Shown here: positions 32,291-40,750 of the stretch, piece by piece
Layout of the letters: each line of letters begins with the position of its first letter
Position numbering within the stretch: the first letter of the stretch is position 1
NCBI RefSeq assembly: GCF_900105205.1
Contig: NZ_FNSQ01000005.1
Coordinates: 1,860,001-1,924,000, forward strand
Direction of reading: 5' to 3'
From: Microbacterium hydrocarbonoxydans
GTDB taxonomy: Bacteria; Actinomycetota; Actinomycetes; Actinomycetales; Microbacteriaceae
DNA length: 64,000 bases
Program-made: the position numbers and the translations under genes
Notes under the pieces: model-generated
The model's database searches: none
What the model saw: the letters and a program-made list of their open reading frames with translations, nothing else
What the model was told of the DNA's origin: nothing

Positions 32291-33733
32291 TCAGTCGAGT
32301 GTGTCGAGCGCCTCGCGCAGCAGGGCATCGACGCGGGGCGCGGCGGCGTCCCTGTCCGAGCGGACCAGTCCGATCCGGGTGCGCCGATCCAGAACGTCAT
32401 CGACGGTCATCGCGCCCTCGGCGCGCACCATGAACTCGACCTGGGCGCGTGAGATGGATTCGTCACGCTGGTCGGTCTTCGGGGGTGCGGTGTCGGTCAG
32501 TCGCACCGACGACGTCCGACTCGCCGGCGCGCTCAGGCCCCGGACTGTCGAGGCGAGGTCCACAGCATCCTCCGCCATCCGCCGGTAGGTGGTGAGCTTG
32601 CCGCCGAGGACGGTCACGAAACCCTCGTCAGCCGCGGCCACGAGGTGTCGTCTCGAGATGTCGGCCGTGGCCTGCGCCCCGGTGTCGACCAGCGGTCGCA
32701 GTCCCGCGAACGCCCCGCGCACCTGCTCGCGGCGGACCGGTTCCGCCAGCACTCTGCCGAGGGTCGAGAGCAGGAATGCGATCTCACTCTCTGTCGGGTC
32801 CGCGACGCGCGGCACGGGTCCCGGCGCCTCTTCGTCGGTGAGACCGACGATCACCCTCCCGTCCTGCTGCGGCAGAGCGAAGACGTACCGGCTGATCGAC
32901 CCCTTGTGAGGGATCGTGAGAGCTGCGGTCGGATGCCCCAGTGCCGCCCCGTCCAGCACGATGTGGGTGCCGCGACTCGGACGCACCGTGATCGAGGGGT
33001 CGAGACCGCCCGCCCAGACTCCGGTCGCATTGATCACGCTCCGTGCGCGTATCTCGAATCGCTCTCCCGTCAGAGCGTCCTCGGCCGTCGCCCCGTCGGC
33101 TCGGAGCGCGAGCGCGCGCACGCGGGTGAGGATCCGCGCGCCGTGGCTCGCCGCGGTGCGCGCCACGGTCACGACCAGGCGGGCGTCGTCCACCAGCTGG
33201 CCGTCGTACGAGAGCATCCCGCCGCGCAGGCCTCCGGCCTCGAGCGCCGGTACGAGCCGGCGGGCGGTGCGGGCCGACACCGGATGCGGAGCGGGCAAGG
33301 TCCTTCGCGGCGTGCCGGCCCTGAGCCGGAGCAGATCGCCCATCGTCATGCCGGCGACGCCGGCGGCTCGCTGTCGTGCCGATACCGACGGGCTGAAGGG
33401 CAGGAGCTGCCCCAGCGGTCTGATCAGATGCGGCGCGATGACGGTCATCAGCAGATGACGCTCACGCGCGCTCTCCTCGGCGGTGGCGACGTCGCCCGTC
33501 GCGAGGTAGCGGAGTCCGCCGTGCACGAGCTTCGAGCTGAACCTGCTCGTGCCGAAGGCCAGGTCCTCTGCTTCGATCAGGGTGACCCGAAGGCCGCGCG
33601 AAGCCGCATCGAGTGCGGTGCCGACTCCGGTGATGCCTCCGCCGACCACGAGGACGTCTGCGGTGTCGGAGCCCGACCTCCTCAGCTCGATCGCCCGACG
33701 CGCGACGTTGAGGTCGGGGGAGTCCGTGGTCAT
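32291..33733 (-). CDS. glpD: Glycerol-3-phosphate dehydrogenase, FAD type
   Basis: A 480-residue flavoprotein with the FAD fold DVLVVGGGITGVGTALDAASRGLRVTLIEAEDLAFGTSRFSSKLVHGGLRYL, typical of GlpD, and VGLTDEEA and VLGGKLTTYRRMAEDAVD further on. It oxidises sn-glycerol 3-phosphate to dihydroxyacetone phosphate at the membrane, passing electrons to quinone. It is shorter than GlpD enzymes of ~550 residues; the C-terminal extension is reduced. It overlaps the upstream TetR stop by four bases. DHAP is the precursor for the alkyl-DHAP-synthase-like enzyme encoded divergently, a plausible functional link. Confidence 0.88.
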   Translation of the reverse strand: MTTDSPDLNVARRAIELRRSGSDTADVLVVGGGITGVGTALDAASRGLRVTLIEAEDLAFGTSRFSSKLVHGGLRYLATGDVATAEESARERHLLMTVIAPHLIRPLGQLLPFSPSVSARQRAAGVAGMTMGDLLRLRAGTPRRTLPAPHPVSARTARRLVPALEAGGLRGGMLSYDGQLVDDARLVVTVARTAASHGARILTRVRALALRADGATAEDALTGERFEIRARSVINATGVWAGGLDPSITVRPSRGTHIVLDGAALGHPTAALTIPHKGSISRYVFALPQQDGRVIVGLTDEEAPGPVPRVADPTESEIAFLLSTLGRVLAEPVRREQVRGAFAGLRPLVDTGAQATADISRRHLVAAADEGFVTVLGGKLTTYRRMAEDAVDLASTVRGLSAPASRTSSVRLTDTAPPKTDQRDESISRAQVEFMVRAEGAMTVDDVLDRRTRIGLVRSDRDAAAPRVDALLREALDTLD

Positions 33734-34338
33734 GGTCGCAGCAGCCCGTCCAGCGCCGCCCGCAGCTCGCGCTCCCAGGCGGTCTCGGAGAGGAGGTCGG
33801 ACACGGTTCCGTGCGAGAGGACCGCGGATTGGGCGATGAGCAGGAGCATCACCGCGATCTCGTCCGGCTCACCGCGGCGCACCGTTCCACTCTGCTGAGC
33901 TGCGGCGATCGCCGTGGCGAGCCACTGCAGGATCAACCGCTGACTCGAGCCGACGCGCTGCAGGGTGTATCGCGTGAAGACCTCGGGTTCGTCCTCGAGC
34001 AGTCGCCCGTACACGTCGTCGGCGCGGAAGAGCGCGGAGAAGCGGAGCACATCGTCGACGAGGGTGTCACGGCTCTCGGGCGGCACGGGGAAGTGCGCGA
34101 GCACTGCGGTGACGCGCCGGAGCAGCGCGGCGCGCACCACGTCGTCGGCGTCGCTCCAGCTGCGGTAGATCGTCGGTCTACTGTGGCCCGCCCGTCGGGC
34201 GAGTTCGGCGATCGTCACATCGTGCACACCCCTGCGGCCGATGAGATCGTCGGCGGCGTCGAGGATGCGCGACTGCGTGGCATCCCACCGCGGAGCTTCC
34301 GGCGACAGCGGGTCCGTGCGTGCTTGACGTTCTTCCAT
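33730..34338 (-). CDS. TetR family transcriptional regulator of the glycerol-lipid locus
   Basis: A 202-residue regulator with the TetR DNA-binding domain TQSRILDAADDLIGRRGVHDVTIAELARRAGHSRPTIYRSWSDADDVVRAAL. It is divergent from the oxidase gene with only 20 bases between start codons, and that gap is largely one palindrome. It should therefore repress both itself (with glpD) and the three-gene oxidase operon. The ligand may be a lipid or lipid precursor (inference). Confidence 0.88.
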   Translation of the reverse strand: MEERQARTDPLSPEAPRWDATQSRILDAADDLIGRRGVHDVTIAELARRAGHSRPTIYRSWSDADDVVRAALLRRVTAVLAHFPVPPESRDTLVDDVLRFSALFRADDVYGRLLEDEPEVFTRYTLQRVGSSQRLILQWLATAIAAAQQSGTVRRGEPDEIAVMLLLIAQSAVLSHGTVSDLLSETAWERELRAALDGLLRP

Positions 34339-34343
34339 GATCT

Positions 34344-34356
34344 GTCACACTGTAAC
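34344..34356. promoter_or_regulatory. TetR operator between divergent operons
   Basis: GTCACACTGTAAC fits the palindrome GTNACANTGTNAC, centred on 34350 within a 20-base intergenic gap. Binding would cover both transcription start regions. Confidence 0.65.
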
Positions 34357-34358
34357 GC

Positions 34359-35981
34359 ATGGGCGAGGAGAACGGCAGAGCTGCCGGACCGACCGAGATG
34401 CGGTGGAACGGGTGGGGCGACCCGGCACGAGAGAAGCCGCTTCCGCGCGCCGTGCGCGTGCTCCTCCCGATGCTGCTCGGTCGCATCCGCCGCCCGGAGG
34501 ATCCCGTGGAACTGCACGAGGTGCGGGTCGACCCCACCGCGCTGGATGTCGAGGATCTGAGCGCGCTGGGTGCCGTCGTCGGCGTCGAGCACGTGGACGT
34601 CACCCCGGAGGCCCGGATCCGGCACTCCGGCGGTCGCTCGACCCCTGATCTGCTCCGCACGCGACTGCGCGACCAATCCGTGCCGGATGCCGTCGTGTCG
34701 CCGGGAAGCCATGACCAGGTCGCGGCAGTCCTGCGCCTCGCCGCCTCTCGGCAGATCGCGGTGATCCCCTACGGCGGGGGAACGAGCGTCGTCGGAGCAC
34801 TCACTCCGGAGCGCGGCGAGCATCGGGCCGTCGTCAGTCTCGATCTGCGACGCCTGTCGGGGCTCATCCGTATCGATGAGATCAGCGCGGAGGCTGTGCT
34901 GGCAGCCGGGACGACGGGTCCGGATGCCGAGGCCCTGCTCACCGCACACGGGTACGAGCTCGGCCACTATCCGCAGAGCTTCCGCTACGCCACCATCGGC
35001 GGGTTCGCCGCCGCTCGGTCGTCAGGCCAGAACTCCGCCGGTCACGGGCGTTTCGACGCGATGGTGACCGGCATCCGCGTCGCGACCCCCACCGGCGATC
35101 TCGAGCTCGGCAGGGCACCGGGTTCTGCCGCGGGCCCCGACCTCGTCCGGGTGTTCCTCGGCTCCGAGGGCATCTTCGGGGTCATCACGGAAGTACGGGT
35201 GCGGATCCATCCTGTGCCGCGCGATCGGCTGGTCGAATCGTGGACGTTCCCCGACTTCGCGAGCGGCGTCGACGGACTGCGACGGGTCGCACAGCACGGC
35301 GGCGGCCCCACCGTCGTGCGACTCTCCGACGAGGCCGAGACGGCCGTCAGCCTCGCGCAGGTCGGCAGGATCGGCAAGGCGTTCGCCAAGGGCGCCGGCG
35401 TCGTCACCGTGTATGAGGGGGACGGCATCCCCGAGAGGAGGGCGCGCACCGCAGCGCTGATCGCGGCCGCCGGGGGAACACCCTCGGGCGAGAGCGCGGC
35501 GGAGGAGTGGGTCGACGGCCGCTTCGACGGCCCCTATCTCCGTGACGCGCTGCTGGATGCCGGGGTGTTCTGCGAGACGCTCGAGACCGCCACGACGTGG
35601 TCGAATCTGCTGGCGCTCCGCACGGCCGTCACCACCGCGCTGAGCGCCGGGTTCGCGCATGCCGGCGCCAGGTCGCACGTGCTCTGCCACGTCTCGCACA
35701 TCTATCCGACAGGCGCGTCGCTGTACTTCACGGTGCTCGCCGGCATCCGCTCCGACCCCCTGGGGGTGTGGGATCAGGTCAAGGCGCGAGCCAACGACGC
35801 GATCCTCGCTGCGGGCGGCACGATCAGCCACCACCACGGAGTCGGACGCGATCACGTGCCGTGGCTCGCGCAGGAGATCGGGGACACCGGCATGCGCATC
35901 CTCGGCGCGATCAAACGCGAGCTGGACCCTGCGGGGATTCTCAACCCCGGCGCCCTGATCCCGTCGGAACGGCGGTCCTGA
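34359..35981 (+). CDS. FAD-binding oxidase, alkyldihydroxyacetonephosphate synthase-like
   Basis: A 540-residue VAO/PCMH flavoprotein. IAVIPYGGGTSVVGALTPE and YPQSFRYATIGGFAAARSSGQNSAGHGRFDAMVTGIRVATPTGDLELGRAPGSAAGPDLVRVFLGSEGIFGVITEV form the FAD site. HHHGVGRDHVPWL (His491-493) near the C-terminus matches the triple-histidine motif of AGPS. AGPS exchanges the acyl group of acyl-DHAP for a fatty alcohol, the first step of ether-lipid synthesis. Bacterial homologues are often annotated this way without proof. The gene starts an operon with a diacylglycerol-kinase-like gene and a GMC oxidoreductase, and glpD lies across the divergent promoter. Confidence 0.8.
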   Translation: MGEENGRAAGPTEMRWNGWGDPAREKPLPRAVRVLLPMLLGRIRRPEDPVELHEVRVDPTALDVEDLSALGAVVGVEHVDVTPEARIRHSGGRSTPDLLRTRLRDQSVPDAVVSPGSHDQVAAVLRLAASRQIAVIPYGGGTSVVGALTPERGEHRAVVSLDLRRLSGLIRIDEISAEAVLAAGTTGPDAEALLTAHGYELGHYPQSFRYATIGGFAAARSSGQNSAGHGRFDAMVTGIRVATPTGDLELGRAPGSAAGPDLVRVFLGSEGIFGVITEVRVRIHPVPRDRLVESWTFPDFASGVDGLRRVAQHGGGPTVVRLSDEAETAVSLAQVGRIGKAFAKGAGVVTVYEGDGIPERRARTAALIAAAGGTPSGESAAEEWVDGRFDGPYLRDALLDAGVFCETLETATTWSNLLALRTAVTTALSAGFAHAGARSHVLCHVSHIYPTGASLYFTVLAGIRSDPLGVWDQVKARANDAILAAGGTISHHHGVGRDHVPWLAQEIGDTGMRILGAIKRELDPAGILNPGALIPSERRS

Positions 35982-35982
35982 G

Positions 35983-36891
35983 GTGTCGCAGCACATCGCG
36001 GTGCTGACGAATCCCTTCGCCGGAAAGGGGCGAGGCGAGCGCGAGGCCGAGGCGGCGATCGCCCATCTCCGCGCTCGCGGTGCCGCGCATCGCGTGTATG
36101 TGGGGGAGTCGTCCGCCACGAGCCTCCTGCTCGCCGCCGAGGCACTCGCCGAGCAGCCGCGAGTGCTGGTCGTCGTCGGCGGAGATGGCACGCTGTCCGG
36201 CATCCTCGACCTCGTCTGCGCGGCTGCGGTGCCGGTGGTGCTCGTCCCTGCGGGCACAGGCAACGACCTCGCCAGGGCCCTCGGCCTGCCACGTCGCGAT
36301 CCGGTCGCCGCCGTCGAACTCGCGCTCACGGGAGTGCCGCGGGCGATCGACGTCGGCGAGATCCGTACCGCGGAGCGCAGCTCGTCGTTCCTGACCATCG
36401 CGGCGCTCGGATTCGATGCGAAGGTGAGCGACCGCACGAACAGACTGCAGTGGCCGCACGGCGTGCTGCGCTACTACCTCGCGCTGTTGATCGAGTTGTT
36501 CCGGCTGCGCCCCATGGACTTCGTCGTATCCGTCGACGGCGGAGCCGCGCTGCAGTCGCCTGGCACTCTCGTCGCCGTGGGCAACACTGAGAGCTATGGC
36601 GGGGGGATGCCGCTGTGCAGGGGCGCGGAGCCGGACGACGGACTTCTCGACGTCGTGCATGTGCGGCCGCTGACGAGGGCCAGGCTCCTCCGACTGTTCC
36701 CGCTCCTGCTCCGCGGCACGCACCTGACCCGTCGGGAGGTCACCCATCGCGAGGTGACCTCGGTCACGGTCAGCGCTCCGGGACTCGTGGTCTACGCCGA
36801 CGGTGAGCGCCTCGGCGAGGACGAATGCACGATCGGGGTGCGGCCGGCCGCTCTCACCGTGCTCGTGCCGGCGGATCCGGCCGGTCGATGA
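35983..36891 (+). CDS. Diacylglycerol kinase-family lipid kinase
   Basis: A 302-residue DAGK catalytic-domain protein. HIAVLTNPFAGKGRG opens the fold, VLVVVGGDGTLSGILD is the nucleotide motif GGDGT, and VLVPAGTGNDLARALGLP is the second signature. It would phosphorylate a lipid alcohol such as diacylglycerol (or an alkyl-acyl glycerol) with ATP. GTG 35983 begins one base after the oxidase stop, and the gene ends in an ATGA overlap with the GMC gene, so the three are an operon. Confidence 0.9.
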   Translation: MSQHIAVLTNPFAGKGRGEREAEAAIAHLRARGAAHRVYVGESSATSLLLAAEALAEQPRVLVVVGGDGTLSGILDLVCAAAVPVVLVPAGTGNDLARALGLPRRDPVAAVELALTGVPRAIDVGEIRTAERSSSFLTIAALGFDAKVSDRTNRLQWPHGVLRYYLALLIELFRLRPMDFVVSVDGGAALQSPGTLVAVGNTESYGGGMPLCRGAEPDDGLLDVVHVRPLTRARLLRLFPLLLRGTHLTRREVTHREVTSVTVSAPGLVVYADGERLGEDECTIGVRPAALTVLVPADPAGR

Positions 36892-38537
36892 GGAAGACGG
36901 AGGCGGCCGGCCGGGAGGCGGAGTTCGACGAGGACGTCGTGATCGTCGGCTCCGGCTTCGGCGGTTCGGTGGCGGCGCTGCGGCTGGTCGAGAAGGGCTA
37001 CCGGGTGCGCGTGTATGAGGCGGGGCGACGCTTCGAGGATGCGGACTTCGCACGGACGAACTGGAACGTGCGCCGGTACCTCTGGGCGCCGGGCATCGGC
37101 TGCTACGGCATCCAGCGCATCCATCGCCTGCCGCACGTGATGATCCTCGCGGGTGCGGGGGTCGGCGGCGGATCGCTCAACTACGCGAACACGCTCTATC
37201 AGCCGGGCGCGGCCTTCTTCACGGATCCGCAGTGGCGGGAGATCGCGGATTGGGAGAGCGAACTCGCGCCGCACTACGCGACAGCCAAGCGCATGCTGGG
37301 CGTCGTGGAGACGTACCCGCACACGGGCCCCGTCGAGCGCATCATGGCGGGTGCCGCCGAGGACCTCGGCGTCGGCGACACATTCCGGCGCGCGCCGGTG
37401 GGCGTGTGGTTCGGCCGACCGGGCGAACGCGTCGCCGACCCGTTCTTCGGCGGAGAGGGCCCGGAGCGCACCGGCTGCACCCTGTGCGGCAACTGCATGG
37501 TCGGATGCCGGGTCGGCGCCAAGAACACCCTCATGAAGAACTACCTGCCGCTCGCCGAGAGACGCGGCGCGGTCATCGAGGCGCTGCGCACGGTCACGGA
37601 GGTGCGGGAGCTGCCCGAGGGCGGCTTCGCCGTCACCACGCAGCGCAGCGGCGCGTGGATCCGGCACGGGCGGCATACCGTCCATGCCCGCCAGGTCGTG
37701 CTCGCAGCAGGCACCTGGGGCACCCAGCAGCTGCTGCATCGGATGCGACGAGACGGCGCGCTTCCTCGGGTCTCCTCGGCGATCGGTCGCCTGACACGGA
37801 CCAACTCCGAGGCGCTCGACGGCGCCGTCGCCACCCGGGTCCCCGCGTCTCTGGAGCTTGCTCGAGGCGTCGCGATCACGACCTCGTTCCATGTCGATGA
37901 GCGCACGCACGTCGAGAACGTGCGCTACGGACCCGGTTCGAATCTGATGGGCGCGCTCGCGTCGATCCTCGTCCCCGGAGACTCGGGAATCGCGGTCCGG
38001 CTTCTCAGACTGGTCGCACGAGCGGTGCGGGCGCCGGTGCGACAGCTCCGGCTCGGATCGCTGCGGCGATGGAGCGAGCGCGGGATCATCGCCCTGGTCA
38101 TGCAGACCGAGGACAACTCCCTCACGCTGTCACTGCGTCGGCGATGGGGTCGGACGGTGATGACGAGCGCGCAGGGCCACGGAGGACCCAATCCGTCGCA
38201 CCTGCCGCAGGCCCACCGTGCCGCGGAAGCGATCGCGGCCCGGATGCAGCAGGAGAGCGGCGTGCCCGCCGAGGCCAGGGGGTCGTGGCCCGAGGTCTTC
38301 GGCATCCCGCTGACCGCGCACTTCCTGGGCGGCGCCGTGATCTCCGACTCGCCCGACACGGGAGTCGTCGATCGCTACCACCGGGTCTGGGGACACCCGG
38401 GGCTGCACGTGGTCGATGGAGCTGCCGTCCCCGCGAACCCCGGCGTGAACCCGTCGCTGACGATCACGGCGCTCGCGGAGAGGGCCATGTCGTATTGGCC
38501 CCGGTCCGGCGAGGTCGATCCGCGCCCCGCGCCCTGA
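36888..38537 (+). CDS. GMC-family FAD oxidoreductase, cholesterol-oxidase-like
   Basis: A 549-residue flavoprotein. DVVIVGSGFGGSVAALRLVEKGYRVRVYEAG is the FAD fold, and AGAGVGGGSLNYANTL the second GMC signature. The C-terminus HVVDGAAVPANPGVNPSLTITALAERAMSYW holds the GMC catalytic histidine/asparagine region. A four-cysteine motif CTLCGNCMVGC (C-x2-C-x2-C-x3-C) followed by RVGAKNTL lies near residue 200, reminiscent of an iron-sulfur site. It may oxidise a lipid alcohol or sterol-like substrate. It is last in the operon, ahead of a strong terminator. Confidence 0.8.
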   Translation: MRKTEAAGREAEFDEDVVIVGSGFGGSVAALRLVEKGYRVRVYEAGRRFEDADFARTNWNVRRYLWAPGIGCYGIQRIHRLPHVMILAGAGVGGGSLNYANTLYQPGAAFFTDPQWREIADWESELAPHYATAKRMLGVVETYPHTGPVERIMAGAAEDLGVGDTFRRAPVGVWFGRPGERVADPFFGGEGPERTGCTLCGNCMVGCRVGAKNTLMKNYLPLAERRGAVIEALRTVTEVRELPEGGFAVTTQRSGAWIRHGRHTVHARQVVLAAGTWGTQQLLHRMRRDGALPRVSSAIGRLTRTNSEALDGAVATRVPASLELARGVAITTSFHVDERTHVENVRYGPGSNLMGALASILVPGDSGIAVRLLRLVARAVRAPVRQLRLGSLRRWSERGIIALVMQTEDNSLTLSLRRRWGRTVMTSAQGHGGPNPSHLPQAHRAAEAIAARMQQESGVPAEARGSWPEVFGIPLTAHFLGGAVISDSPDTGVVDRYHRVWGHPGLHVVDGAAVPANPGVNPSLTITALAERAMSYWPRSGEVDPRPAP

Positions 38538-38544
38538 GCACGCA

Positions 38545-38571
38545 GAAGGGGGCCGCGCCGAGCGCGACCCC
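38545..38571. terminator. Bidirectional hairpin terminator
   Basis: AGGGGG and CCCCCT pair outside a mismatch, with CGCG/CGCG inside and a 5-base loop. It lies between the converging GMC and fadB genes. Confidence 0.75.
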
Positions 38572-38585
38572 CTCCATGCTGTGGA

Positions 38586-40745
38586 TCAGCGGCTCTCGAT
38601 GCCGCGGATCTGCGGGGTGTGGAAGTCTCCGCCGAATGCGCGCTGCGAGGCACCTTCGCGATCGAGGTACGGCGAGGCGCCGCCGTCGATGAACGGCCAG
38701 CCGGCGCCGAGGATGAGGCAGAGGTCGATGTCCTCGACCTCTGGCACCACGCCCTCGTCGAGCATCAGCTTGATCTCGCTCGCGAGACCGTCCTGCACGC
38801 GCTGCAGGATCGTCGCCGCGGATGCGGGATTCTTGCCGACGGCGGGCTTGAGGAGCTTCTCGGCCTGCTTGGTCCAGCCGGTCACCCGTCCGCCCTTGTC
38901 CTTCTCGACGACCGCATCGAGCTCAGCGAGAGCGTGGAAGTTCTCGTTGGCGTAGAACCGGTCGGAGAACGCGGTCGCCATGGTGTCCTGCACGTGGGCG
39001 GCGACCTTCCAGCCGACGAGGTCGATGAGCTGGAACGGCCCCATCGGCAACCCGAGGGGAGCGAAGGCCTTCTCGACGTCGGCGATCGGTGTGCCCTCGT
39101 AGACCGCACGAGCGGCTTCTCCCATGACCTTGGCGAGGAGGCGGTTGACGACGAAGCCGGGGGCGTCGGCGGTCAGCACCGCGTTCTTGCCCAGATTCTT
39201 CGCCACAACGAAGGCCGTCGACAGCGCGGCCTCGGAGGTCACGGGCGTCTTGACGATCTCGATGAGAGGCATCACGGCGACAGGGTTGAAGAAGTGGAAC
39301 CCGACGAGGCGCTCGGGGTGAGCGAGCTTCGCGCCGATCTCCTCGACCGACAGCGACGAGGTGTTCGTCGCGAGGATCGCGTCCTCGGCGATGATCTTCT
39401 CGATCTCGCCGAACACCTGCTGCTTGACGCCGACCTCCTCGAACACGGCCTCGATGACGAAGTCGCAGTCCGCGTAGAGGCTCTTGTCGGTGGTGCCGGT
39501 CACGAGCGCACGGAGCTTGTTGGCGGAGTCCGCGTCGAGGCGGCCCTTCGCCTCGAGCTTGCCGATCTCCTCGTGGATGTAGGCCACTCCCTTGTCGACG
39601 CGCGCCTGATCCAGATCCGTGATCAGGACCGGCACCTGGAGCTTGCGCACGAACAGGAGGGCGAACTGGCTGGCCATGAGGCCCGCACCGATGATGCCGA
39701 CCTTCGTGACCTTCTTGGCCAGCTGCTTGTCCGGCGCGCCGACGGGGCGCTTCGCGCGCTTCTGCACCAGGTCGAACGCGTACATGGATGCGGCGAACTG
39801 GTCGCCGGTGACGAGATCCGCGAGCGCTTCGTCCTCACGGGCGAAGCCCTCCGCCTTCGTACCGCTCTTGGCCTTGTCGAGCAGCTCGAGCGCCGCGTAC
39901 GGCGACTTCGGAACGGTGCCGATCTTCGACTCGAGCATGCCGCGCGCCATCTTGACGGCGATCGGCCACTTGGTGAGCCGCTCCATCTTGCCCGGCTCGT
40001 TGCGGCGCTCGACCTTCTTGCCGCCGAGTACTGCATCGGCCCAGGCGAGCGAGTTCTCGAGGTAGTTCGCGGCCGGGAAGATCGCGTCGACGATCCCGAG
40101 ATCGAACGCCTGCTGCGGCTTCAGCATCCTGTTCTGCTTGAGCGGATTGGAGATGACGACCTCGAGCGCGTTCTCGATGCCGATGAGGTTCGGCAGCAGG
40201 TACGCGCCACCCCAACCGGGGATGATGCCCAGGAAGACCTCGGGCAGCGCGATCGCGGCCGCGGAGGAGTCGACCGTGCGGTAGCTGGAGTTCAGGGCGA
40301 TCTCCAGCCCGCCGCCGAGGGCGAGTCCGTTCACGAAGGCGAACGAGGGGACACCCAGCTCGCCGAGCTTGCCGAGCACCTTGTGTCCGAGTTGGGCGAT
40401 GAGGCGGGCGTTGTCGCGCGAGCCGACCTTGCTGATGTCGGACAGGTCGGCACCGGCGGCGAGGATGTACTGCTTGCCGGTGATGCCCACCGCCTGGATC
40501 TCCCCGGCGGCGGCGCGGCTGGCGAGAGCGTCGAGCGTCTCGCCGAGCGCGGTGAGCGTCGCGGGTCCCAGCGTGTTGGGGCGGGTGTGATCGCGTCCGT
40601 TGTCGAGCGTGATCAGGGCGAGCACCTTGCCGGAGGCGAGGCGGATGTCACGGACCGGCGAGTGCGTGATCACCTCGCCCTCGGTCAGCGCCTGGATGGG
40701 GGAGAAGTCGACGTTCGCGTACTGTTCGGAGACCGAGTGTGCCAT
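38586..40745 (-). CDS. fadB: Fatty acid oxidation complex alpha subunit: enoyl-CoA hydratase/3-hydroxyacyl-CoA dehydrogenase
   Basis: A 719-residue bifunctional enzyme. The N-terminal crotonase domain contains SFAFVNGLALGGGLEIALNSSYR and EVFLGIIPGWGGAYLLPNLIG, with the oxyanion-hole glycines. The 3-hydroxyacyl-CoA dehydrogenase domain begins at KVTKVGIIGAGLMASQFALLFVRK near residue 345 and has NTSSLSVEEIGAKLAHPERLVGFHFFNPV. It performs hydration and NAD-dependent oxidation in beta-oxidation. The fold reads GAGLMA, not the usual GAGxMG. ATG 40745 lies five bases after the fadA stop, with GAGGAAG upstream, so fadA and fadB are one operon. Confidence 0.94.
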   Translation of the reverse strand: MAHSVSEQYANVDFSPIQALTEGEVITHSPVRDIRLASGKVLALITLDNGRDHTRPNTLGPATLTALGETLDALASRAAAGEIQAVGITGKQYILAAGADLSDISKVGSRDNARLIAQLGHKVLGKLGELGVPSFAFVNGLALGGGLEIALNSSYRTVDSSAAAIALPEVFLGIIPGWGGAYLLPNLIGIENALEVVISNPLKQNRMLKPQQAFDLGIVDAIFPAANYLENSLAWADAVLGGKKVERRNEPGKMERLTKWPIAVKMARGMLESKIGTVPKSPYAALELLDKAKSGTKAEGFAREDEALADLVTGDQFAASMYAFDLVQKRAKRPVGAPDKQLAKKVTKVGIIGAGLMASQFALLFVRKLQVPVLITDLDQARVDKGVAYIHEEIGKLEAKGRLDADSANKLRALVTGTTDKSLYADCDFVIEAVFEEVGVKQQVFGEIEKIIAEDAILATNTSSLSVEEIGAKLAHPERLVGFHFFNPVAVMPLIEIVKTPVTSEAALSTAFVVAKNLGKNAVLTADAPGFVVNRLLAKVMGEAARAVYEGTPIADVEKAFAPLGLPMGPFQLIDLVGWKVAAHVQDTMATAFSDRFYANENFHALAELDAVVEKDKGGRVTGWTKQAEKLLKPAVGKNPASAATILQRVQDGLASEIKLMLDEGVVPEVEDIDLCLILGAGWPFIDGGASPYLDREGASQRAFGGDFHTPQIRGIESR

Positions 40746-40750
40746 CGGGA

